This document shows, piece after piece, positions 53,972 to 64,000 of a stretch of 64,000 nt of DNA. The notes below the pieces were generated by a model that saw only the letters and a program-made list of their open reading frames with translations, did not search any database and was not told the origin of the DNA. The stretch lies in contig NW_020194559.1 in NCBI RefSeq assembly GCF_002865645.1, forward strand, positions 372,001 through 436,000, given 5' to 3'. Made by a program: the position numbers and the translations under genes. Within the stretch, counting starts at the first letter, position 1. Each line of letters starts with the position of its first letter. This DNA comes from Hyaloscypha bicolor E. Lineage: Eukaryota; Ascomycota; Leotiomycetes; Helotiales; Hyaloscyphaceae.

Positions 53972-56900
53972 TACTCGCCTATTTCCCTTACTATTTCCCG
54001 CTTAAAATTATTAGAAATAGAGGAATAATTAATATTTTTAAAAAACTTTTTACTAAAGATAATAATTTTTTTATAATTTATAAGAAAAATATAGCTAATA
54101 TTCCAATACTTTTTATTAAAATAGAATTTACTATTTAAAGCTTTAGTAATAGCTAGATCTTTAATATTACCTTTCTACTAATTATAATTAATATTTCTAG
54201 AAATATAATATCTAACTAGCTAAGCTTTTTAATCTATTTCAGGTAATTTTTCTTATAAATATAATTATTTATACCCAGATTAGTAATACTAGACTTAGAA
54301 ATAGGAATTATAATATTAAATAAGTATTAATTTCTATTTAGCTAGTATTTTATAAATATATTTATTATTTTTAATTTTCCCGGATTTAATATTCTTGGTT
54401 TTAAATATAAATATAAGAGTTTTTCTAAATAATATCTTGTTTTTTAAAAATAAAGGATTTCTCTTTATTTGCCTTTTTTATATTTTTCTTTATTTTATTA
54501 GTCTTATACTTAGATTAGTACTCGGATTTTCGCTATTTATTAGAAGTTTTAAGCTTAGTTTATTTTCTATTTTTATTAGGTTTTTCTTAATTAATTATAC
54601 TAGTTCTATTAGTTTTATTAGTAGAATTATTATAAGGCTATATTAAATTAGCTCTATTCTTATTAACTGGATCCGATTAAATTAAAGCTAAAATTATAAT
54701 AGAAGCCCATTTTTTAGACTTATTATAAAAGCCAGGAAAAGATTTATTATTATAAATTCCCTTAATTAGAATTCCGGAAATATTAAAGGTATATTATTTA
54801 ACCTTAAGATTATTAGCTAATAATAGCTTAAAAACTAATTCTTTAGGTTCCAAAATAGTTTTAATATATTTAAATACCTTAATAATATTTAATTTAATAA
54901 ATATATTAATATTCTAATACTTCTTATCTTTAATATATTCCAAAATAGCTTTATTAATTAATTAAATAGCTTTATATATTAAAGCTTTTATTTTAAAAAA
55001 GAAATATAATTTTTTTTATAAATGTTTTTACTAAGGTTATTATAAATATTATTAATATATTAACTAAAGGCTTTATTATACTATATAATTCCATTCTAAT
55101 TCTTGGTTTTAAAACTATTTATTATAGTTTTAATCTTATTAAACTTTTCTTATTTATTTTTAATAATATCTTTAATAATATTCTCGAATTTTCTATTATT
55201 AGCTTAATAGTTCTTTAGTTTCTTTTTAGTTAATTCTAGTCTAGTTCCGTTTCTAATAAAGGTTTTCTATTTCAAGAGCTTATTATATATATTACTTAGC
55301 TTATCTAGAATAATTATAATTATTTTTTCTAGTATTAATAGGCCTTCTATAACTATCTAAGTTCCCTTAATATTCTAAATATTAATACTATTAATCTATA
55401 GGCTTTTAATAATACTATAGCTTACGAAAACTAGCTACTATACTTTATTAGCTTAAAGAATCTGTTTTTTTTAGATATTTTATTATTCTTAAAGAAATTA
55501 TAAAAATATTATTAATATAATAGTTATAGGTTATAAAATTAAAGGTTTTTAAAATTATAAGAATTTCTTTTAAATACTTTCTGAAATAAAAAATGAATTA
55601 GAATAGACTTGAATTATATAAAGATATTATATATATTCGAGTTTTTTCTTTTCTTCTAGTAAGAAAATAAAGCTAAAATAATAATATATATAATAGGAAA
55701 AGTAAGTATAATAATTAAATATATTTAAAGTAATATAATTATAAATTAGAAATAATTATAAAAGATAAATATAGAATTAGGCTTCTATTATAGAAAAGAA
55801 TACAAATATATATACCTAAGAAAATATAATCTAGGAAATAATTAAGGTAAGTTAAACTAAATACTAATAATAAGAAAATAAAAAAGTAATATAATAGAAA
55901 TATAGATATAGTAATAATATCTAAAATATTGAAATATAAAAAGAAATAATAAAAATTTTATAATATAGATATATCCCAATTCTTTATTTATTTAAAAATG
56001 TTTCTATTAATTTAAAAAATAATATAAAAGAAGAGAAATAATATAGGAAATATATAAAAAATAAAATATATAAATATATTAAAGATATTAGGAAATATAA
56101 AATAAGTATTAATAAAAAAGAAGTTAGAATAATAGAATTAAGAAATAATTTAGAATAAAATATTATTTCTTTTAAAACTAACCTATATTTCTTCCAAAAG
56201 TTAATTATATTTATTTAGTATTTATTAAAATCGACTTTATATAATATAAAACTATTTAGCTAGTTAGGACTTTAAAATAATATCTATATTTATAAAAATA
56301 ATATTAAAGGTATTAGAATATATAGAAAAAAGAATTATAAGATAATATAAATAGAGTTTATAATATTATTATTAAATTTGAAATAGTTAATATTAAAGTT
56401 AATATAAAATATAGAAAGATTAGGTATTCTGAATTAGTATTAAGAATTTAGGATTAAAGATATCTTCTTAATTACTCAAATAATATTTAATAGTAAGAAA
56501 TAGATTAATAATAAGAATTAGTAAATTATACTAGCTTTTTAAAAAAGTAATTAGTTTCTAATAATAAAATAATATCTTAATTAGAAAATGAATTCTATAT
56601 AAAAGAAGTTCTCTTTATATAAAAACAGAAATATATAATATATTAATTAAGCCTTAGTATAAGTTTTTAAAGTAATTATAATTATATTAAAAAGAAAATA
56701 GGTTTTCTAATATAAGATAAGCTTTAAATAAATAGATCTAATTTATCTAATATCTAAAAAATTCTCAGAAGTATATATTATTAAATATTTTCGGAAATAA
56801 CTATTAGATTTAATAAGATTTCTTTTTTTTATAGGGCTTCTAGTTTAGCTATTCTATTTATATATAATTTCTAATTAGGAAATTTATTTGAATATTATAA

Positions 56901-56992
56901 ATAAACTTATAATAGTAGTTTAAGTTAAAATCGAGATCTATAAATATTATAATTAAGCTTTAGACTAGTATAAGCTATAAGAATAGCTAGTA

Positions 56993-57281
56993 TGAGAAGA
57001 AAACTATAATAAGACAAAAACCTATATAAAGTATATTAGAGTATAAAACGTGACTTAATAATAAAATAATAAATAGTAAAGTATAAATAGTATATAATAT
57101 ATAAAAGCTTAATTAATTAAATATTTATAAGGAATTATTTTCTAGAATTATAGAAAAACCAGCTTTCTTATATAATTTCCGCAAGTTATATATAAAAGGC
57201 TATAGCCTTTACTATATAACCTAAATCTTAAAACCACTAAAATAATATAATTTTTAACGAGTATAGCCTATTATACTATAT
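56993..57281 (-). mobile_element. MITE copy M7, inverted
   Basis: Reverse-oriented member at the left edge of unit B, matching M6. It has a mutated right terminus at 56993. Confidence 0.7.
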
Positions 57282-59417
57282 CTGATTCTCTATTTATTTA
57301 TACTTATTTCCTAAATACTAAAAATAATAGAAAAATCCTATTTAGAATCCGAAATAATAAAATATTCAAGATTTTCCTTTATTAGTTAATCTAATTTCTC
57401 CTCTATATACCTAAAATAAGACTTATTACCTTTAAATAGTCTTATTTTATATTACCGAACTTACTTAAAGGTAATTCAAACCTGCTTAACTATATTCTTA
57501 TACTAAATCTAATATAGTTCTCTATATTAATTAGTATTTGCCTTTAATTATTACTTAATTTCCGCCTTTACTACTAGATATTAAGAAGGCTTATTATAGC
57601 GAATTATATTATAAACTATACTAATATACTCTAAATAAATAGCTTCTTTAAATTTCGTATTATCTATAGTATTCTTGAATTAGCCTTTAATAAAAGGGAA
57701 AAGCTCTAGATAAAAGGCTTTAATAACTTTATAAAAGACTTTATTTTCGTATATTTTGTCCTTAATAGTAACTAGACTTATTAGAATTATAGTAAAAGGC
57801 CTATTAAATAGCAAATTATTATTAAGCTATTCTTTAATTTCTATATTATTCGAGAATTATTACCTACCTATAATTTTAGACTTATAAATTACCTAGCTAA
57901 AGGCATTTATTTATCTAGTTAAATAGATTATACTCGAAGTCTTTCTTTCTATTATCTTTAGTAAATACTTGCCTATTTCCTTAGCTACTTCTGGCTCAAA
58001 TTTATTAGAAATAAAGAAGTAATTAATATTTTTAAAGAACTTCTTATTAAAGGTAATAGCCTTCTTATAATTTATAAGAAAAATGTAGCTAATATTCTAA
58101 TACTTTTTATTAAGGTAGAATTCGCTACTTAAAGCTTTAGTAATAGCTAGATCTTTAGTATTTCCTTTATATTAATTATAATTAATATTTCTAGAAATAT
58201 AATATTAGGCTAGCTAAAGGTAAATAACTAGGTAAATAGAGTACTTATTTAATATCTCGTGAAATCCGAGCCATATTAATAGATCTATTATTAAAAGTTA
58301 AGAGGCTAAGGTAAAGTAACTATTACCTAGATCTTTATATTTTAATATATTATTTTTTTAGAAATAGAATTATAGTATCTCTATTTCTTTTATTAAGAGC
58401 TCTCAAATATTAAGTTTTTTAATTTACTTTAGGTAATTCTTTTATAAATATAGCTATTTATACTTAGATTAATAATACTAGACTTAGGAATAGAAATTAT
58501 AATATTAAATTAAAGCTATAAATTTAGGTAAAATTAATTACAAATATAGTACTTATATTTATATTTCTTAATTTTCTAGGTTTTAAAAAAGAAATCCTAT
58601 ATTTCCTTATTTATTTAAGTAATAGAAATATACTTCTTATCTTTAGTAATTTCGTAAATCTTAGTAACTAGCTTTAGAATATTCTTAATATCTCGTATAT
58701 TAATAGAGAAAGTATTAGTAAGCTACTAAATATATATTATATAGAGAGTTTTAAGAAATCTATTAGTAATCCTATAGTATTCTTGCTTATAAATAGGTCC
58801 TAAAATACTATTATATATTTCCTTAAAGATATACTTATCTTACTAAACAAGTATTAACTTCTATTTAGCTAGTATTTTACAGATATATTAGATATTTTCT
58901 TTAAGTTCTTTAAACTTAATATCCTTGGTTTTCTGCTTTTTAGTTCTAGGTATAAATACGGGAGTCTTTCTAAATAATATCTTTTCTTTTAGAATAGAAG
59001 ATTCCTCTTTACTTAATTCTTTATTTTCTTCTATTTTACTAGTCTTATATTTGAACTAGTACTCAGATTTTCGCTATTCTTTAGAAGTCTTAGGCTTAGC
59101 TTACTCTTTATTCTTACCAGGTTCTTCTTATTTAGTTATACTAGTTTTACTAGTCTTACTAGTAGATTTATTACCCGGTTATATTAAATTAGCTCTATTC
59201 TTATTAGCTAGATCTAATTAAGTTAAAGCAGAAATTATAATAGAGGCCTATTCTTTAGACTTATTTCGGAAAGCAGGAAAAGACTTATTATTATAAATTC
59301 TCTTAATTAGAATTCCGGAAGTATTAAAAGTATATTATCTAGCCTTAAGATTATTAGCTAATAGTAACTTAAAAACTAATTCTCTAGATTCCGAAATAGC
59401 TTTAGTATACTTGAATA

Positions 59418-59722
59418 CTGTGGTATGGCAGGCTGTACTCGTCGAAAATCATGTTGTTTTGGCGGTTTTGAGATTTAGGTCATATGGCAAAGGCCGCGGC
59501 CTTTTATATATGACTTGCGGAAATCACATAAGAAAGCTGGTTTTTCTATAGACTTAGAGAAGAATCCTTTATAAGTATTTAATTAATTGAGCTTTTATAT
59601 ACTATATACTATTTATACTTTACTATTTACGCTTTTAATTTATTATTTTGCTATCAAGTTACGTTTTGCGCTCTGGTATACTTTATATGGGTTTTTGTCT
59701 TATTATAGTTTCCCTCCCATAA
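59418..59722 (+). mobile_element. MITE copy M5
   Basis: 305 bp between TA dinucleotides (59416-59417 and 59723-59724). It starts CTGTGGTATGGCAGGCTGTA and keeps AAAGGCCGCGGCCTTT. Unit A has the empty site near 54876 (AAATACCTTA). Confidence 0.88.
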
Positions 59723-61853
59723 TACCTTAGTAATATCTAATTTAGTAAATATACTAGTATTCTAATACTTTTTATTCTTAATATATTCTAAAATAGCTTT
59801 ATTAATTAACTAAATAGCTTTATATACTAAAGCTTTTATTTTAAAAAGAAAGTATAACTTCTTATAAATATTTTTACTAAGGTTATTATAGATATTATTA
59901 ATATATTAGTTAAAGGCTTTATTATATAATATAATTTTATTCTAATCCTTAATATTAAGACTATTTATTATAGTCTTAATCTTATTAAACTTCTCTTATC
60001 TGCCTTTAGAAATGCCTTTAATAATATTCTCGAATTCCCTATTATTAGTTTAGTAATTTTTTAGCTTTTCTTTAGTTAATCCTAATCTAGTTCTATCTCT
60101 AATAAAGGTTTTTTATTTTAAGAGCTTATTATATATATTACTTAGCTTATCTAGGACATTTGTATTAAATTCGGTAATTATAGCTATTTTTTCTAATATT
60201 AGTAAGCCTTTTATAACTACCCAAGCTTCCTTAATACTATAAACTTTAATATTATTAATCTATAGGCTTTTAATAATATTATAGCTTATAAGAACTAGCT
60301 ATTATACTTTACTAGCTTAAGAAATCTATATTTTAGCTATTTTATTATTCTTAATAAGTTATAAAGATATTATTAGTATAATAATTATAAGTTATAGAAT
60401 TAAAAGTTCTCGAGATTATAAGGATTTCTTTTAAATATATTCCAAAATAAAAAGTGAATTAAAACAGATTTAAATTATATAAAGATATTATATATATTCA
60501 AGTTTTTCTTTCTTTCTAGTAAGAAAATAAAGCTAAAATAGTAATATATATAATAGAGAAAATAAATATAATAATTAGGTATATTTAAGGTAATATAGTT
60601 ATAAATTAGAAATAATTATAAAAAGTAAAATATAGGATTAGGCTTTTATTATAGAAAAGAATATAAATATATATACTTAAGAAAATATAATTAAGGAAAT
60701 AATTAAGGTAAATTAAACTAAATAGTAATAATAGAGAAATAAGAAAATAGTATAATAGAAATATAGATATAATAGTAATATTTAAAGTATTAAAATATAA
60801 AAAGAAATAATAAAAATTTTATAATATAGATATATCTCGATTTCTTATTTATTTAGAAATATTTCTATTAATTTAAAGAATAATATAAAAAAAGGGAAAT
60901 AATATAGGAAATATATAAAAAATAAGATATATAAATATACTAAAAATATTAGGAAAATATAAAATAAGTATTAATAGAAAAGAAGTTAGAATAATAGAAT
61001 TAAGAAATAATTTAAAATAAGATATTATTTTTTCCGAAACTAATTTATATTTCTTTTAAAAGCTAATTATATTTATTTAGTATTTATTAAAGTTAACTTT
61101 ATATAATATAAAACTATTTAGTTAGTTAGGACTTTAAAGTAATATTTATATTTATAAAAGTAATATTAAAGATATTAGAAGTTATAGAAAAAAGAATTAT
61201 AAAATAATATAAATAAGGTTTATAGTACTATTATTAAGTTTAGAATAGTTAATATTAAAGTTAATATAGAATATAAAAAGATTAGATATTCTAAATTAGT
61301 ATTAAGAATATAGTATTAAAGGTATCTTCTTAATTATTTAGATAATATTTAATAATAAGATATAGATTAATAATAAGAATTAGTAAATTATACTAGCTTT
61401 TTAAAAGAGTAATTGGTTTCTAGTAATAAAACGGTATTATAATTAGAAAAAGAAGTTCTTTATAGAAATAGAAATATATAATATACTAATTAAGCTTTAG
61501 TATATATTTTAAGTATAGCTATAATTATATAGGAAAAAAGATAGGCTCTTTAGTTTAAGGTTAGCTAGATACGAGATAGACTTTAAATAAGCAGATCTAG
61601 TTTATTTAATATCTAAAAGATTTCTAGAATTATATATTATTAAGTATTTTCGGAAATAACTATTAGTTTAATAAAGTTTCTTTTTTCTTTTATAGGGCTT
61701 CTAGTTTAGCTATTCTATTTATATATAACTTCTAATTAGGAAGTTTATTTGAATATTATAAGGAAACTTATAATAGTAGTTTAAGTTAAAGTCGAGATAT
61801 ATAAATATTATAATTAAGCTTTAAACTAGTATAAGCTATAAGAATAGCTAGTT

Positions 61854-64000
61854 AAAAGGGTAAGTAAAGCTTCCAAAAGATTTCTAGTTTAGTAAAATAT
61901 ATATAAAAGGCCTTTTTTTCTTCTTTTCTTTCTCTATTTCTAAATATAATTACTATTTATTATTATAGTTTAAAATCAAGAATTTATAAAATAATTTCTT
62001 AATTCCCTATTTATTTTTATATTAAAAGAAATACTTTATATTTAATTCCCGAGATCTAGTAATAGAATTTCATATATTAAGAATACTATCTAGTAATAAT
62101 AATTAGATAATAATAAGAAATAAATAATAGTAAAGTTCGTCCGACTTCTAGAATAGTAGTCTAATAATAATATTTTCTAAAAGTTATAAATAATAGTTAG
62201 AAGGAAAATTTAAAAGATATATAAAGAGTTAAAAATAATAAGCTTTATTCTAGGTTAAGAAAAGCTCTTATTATTAAATACTTTTTTCTAATTTTTTATA
62301 AAAAAACATATTTTACTTTTTCTAATTCTAGTAATTCTAGAATATATATAATAATACTAGTAGTTTTCTTAATTTCCTAAATACTATTTTATTTATAGTA
62401 TTCTATAATAGCTTCTTTTTCTAGTTCTATATCTATCCTAAAATATTTATTTATAGATATATACTTATTATTAACTTTATTTTTAGGGAAGTACTAGAAT
62501 ATTATAATAAGGTAATATTATAGTAGTAGTAAAGAGCTTGAATTGAGCTGAAGGCTGCCTGCCAGGCTAAAAGCATTGGCTACACGCTAAGTCACGTGCA
62601 GTGACACCACGTGACTAGTGCCACGTAACATAGAATTTATCTCTTTTAATAAATTACTTAAGTTAATTCCCAGTATATATTCTTTAAAGTATAGTATTAT
62701 TAAGTTCTTCTAGTATATAGTATTCTTTTAATTAATCTATATACTTTATTTTATATAGGTCAAGGTAGTAATATAATAGCTTTATATTTCTTAACTTGTT
62801 TTAATTTATTAATTTAATATTATATATAAGAACCAGATCCTTTTTAGAAATAGGCTTTAAATAAATCTAATAAATAATATTAAATTACTTCTTTTTCTTT
62901 TAGTATCTTCTGTCTTTCTTTATTCTAGCTTCTTTAATATTTTTATTTCTTATTTATATTTACTTTATATATATTTCCAGAAGTATTTCTTTATAGTAAA
63001 CTTTATCTTATTTAAGTATTCTCTAAATTAAAAAGCATATTTCTATAAATAATATAGTTTCTTTATTATAAACTATATAAAAAAAGTAAATCCAGTTAGT
63101 TTATATATAGTAATTTAGTTAATAAATAGAATATATAATAATAAATCTACTTAAGGCTTCTTTTTACTTATTATAAGTATAATAAATACTTGAATAATTA
63201 GTTAATATCTTCTTTTAATTATACTATTTTTTTTAAAAATTATAGGCCAAAATAATAATTCTATTAATTTCTAGCTTATTAAGTTCCTAAATTACTATTT
63301 CTTTAAATTCCGATCTACTATTTATCTTAAGCTATCTAAATAAACTATACTTATAAATAATTTCTTCCTAAATAAACTTAGTAATCTTCTTACTAATTAG
63401 GTTCTTTAAAGGTCTAGCTTTAACTTATTCTAAGAAGTTATTTCTAGTAATAACTAATGAGTTATATCCTTTATAATCTAGTAATTTAATTATATTAATC
63501 CCAAGATAATAGAAAAGAAATATAGCTTTTATTAAATATAAAACTTCTTTTTATTTTCTTTTATTCTTATACTAATAGATCTTATAGGTATTTATATATT
63601 TCTATATATAATTATAGTAATCCTTCTAGTAATAATAATTAGCTATTAAATAAAAAGTATTTTCTTTTCTAGTATATCTAATCTTATTATATAGCTTTTT
63701 AATAATAATTTCCCTTTACTCTTAATTATTAATAATAAGCCAAGGCAAGTATATTTTAAATATAACTTTCTATAATAATTAATCTCTTATATTATAATTT
63801 AAAGCTTTTTTATTTAATTTTCGAAACTTGGCTCTAGATATTTCTTCTAGTTTAGAGAATATTATAAAGTATTATATAATATTCTAGTATTATTCGGAAT
63901 AGCTATTATCTAAAGAATCTAATAAAATAGTTAGGTTATTAAGTAAAGTATAGGAATTAGTATTATTATTTACTATTTTACTAGAGGTTATATATAAAAG
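61854..64000. other. AT-rich block to the window end, with one GC-normal patch
   Basis: RIP-type DNA without genes, except for 62530-62635, which is of normal composition and rich in CACGTG motifs. Confidence 0.55.
62530..62635. other. GC-normal patch with clustered CACGTG boxes
   Basis: About 105 bp in otherwise mutated DNA. It contains TCACGTGCAGTGACACCACG and a third box, CACGTAAC, within about 40 bp. It may be a small recent insertion. No target duplication could be fixed. Confidence 0.45.

Larger units (their letters stand above)
52495..56992. repeat. Tandem unit A of an unclassified repeat
   Basis: Aligns along its length with unit B (56993-61853). It starts with an inverted MITE (M6) and ends with the segment ATAAGAATAGCTAG, which directly meets unit B. 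Relative to B it lacks about 220 bp near 54210 and about 350 bp near 54310. It carries two insertions that B lacks: a solo LTR (53226-53408) and MITE M4 (53666-53971). On the minus strand, decayed coding sequence may be present, but too many stops remain to name it. Open frames at 53944-54138 and 54395-54646 are products of AT-richness. Confidence 0.7.
56993..61853. repeat. Tandem unit B of an unclassified repeat
   Basis: About 4.86 kb, head to tail with unit A. It starts with the inverted MITE M7 and ends GAATAGCTAG at 61853. It lacks the solo LTR and M4 seen in A but carries M5, which A lacks. It is somewhat less mutated than A. The minus strand has patches such as RKTPVFIPRTKKQKTKD (near 58960) that look like former coding sequence of a transposable element; the family is unknown to me. 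Confidence 0.7.

Noticed and set aside
53944..54646. Two open frames of 64 and 83 codons in AT-rich DNA
   Set aside because: They consist almost only of Ile, Phe, Leu, Lys and Asn, lie across or beside MITE M4 and within repeat unit A, and are broken in unit B. They are products of composition.

Overview
The window looks like nuclear DNA of a filamentous ascomycete (Pezizomycotina). Genes have many 47-140 nt GT-AG introns, and the protein families are typical of such fungi: RTA1, sugar porter, CorA-like, a C2H2 plus Zn2Cys6 regulator and a vanillyl-alcohol-oxidase type flavoenzyme. Gene-bearing islands of normal composition alternate with very AT-rich blocks full of repeats whose copies differ mainly by C-to-T and G-to-A changes. 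That pattern is the mark of repeat-induced point mutation (RIP). The lineage may be Leotiomycetes, but this is a guess from style only.

Layout: 1-5.8 kb is an island with a single-exon membrane protein (1591-2871) and a small 2EXR/F-box-like protein (4859-5761). From 5.9 to 13.97 kb is AT-rich and holds a TA-flanked MITE and a full-length dead Ty1/copia element (6866-13273). From 13.98 to 16.3 kb is an RTA1-family gene, followed by the least mutated MITE copy (16307-16611). After another AT block, 17.9-27.2 kb carries an eight-exon sugar/quinate-type transporter, an intergenic stretch with unmutated inverted-repeat elements, and a ten-exon CorA-like transporter. From 27.2 to 28.95 kb is AT-rich with a solo LTR and a split MITE. 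From 28.96 to 36.6 kb is an island with a divergent pair: a dual-finger transcription factor (minus) and a vanillyl-alcohol-oxidase homologue (plus). From 36.6 kb to the end is almost all AT-rich. It holds long microsatellites, a second copia element (40724-47212, perfect 5-bp target duplication), a head-to-tail duplication of a 4.5-4.9 kb unit (52495-61853), and one GC-normal patch near 62.6 kb.

The gene models were built by hand. Each keeps its reading frame through all proposed splices: RTA1 361 aa, sugar porter 528 aa, CorA-like 1427 aa, transcription factor 732 aa, VAO-like 602 aa. The strongest unusual signals lie in the repeats. The MITE family has TA target duplications that are proved by empty sites in the tandem duplicate. 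The two copia copies share a tract of about 1 kb with no difference although they diverge on both sides. Each copia element has its own LTR-internal repeat count. The VAO/transcription-factor pair sits alone between RIP-degraded blocks and could be a small divergent catabolic module.
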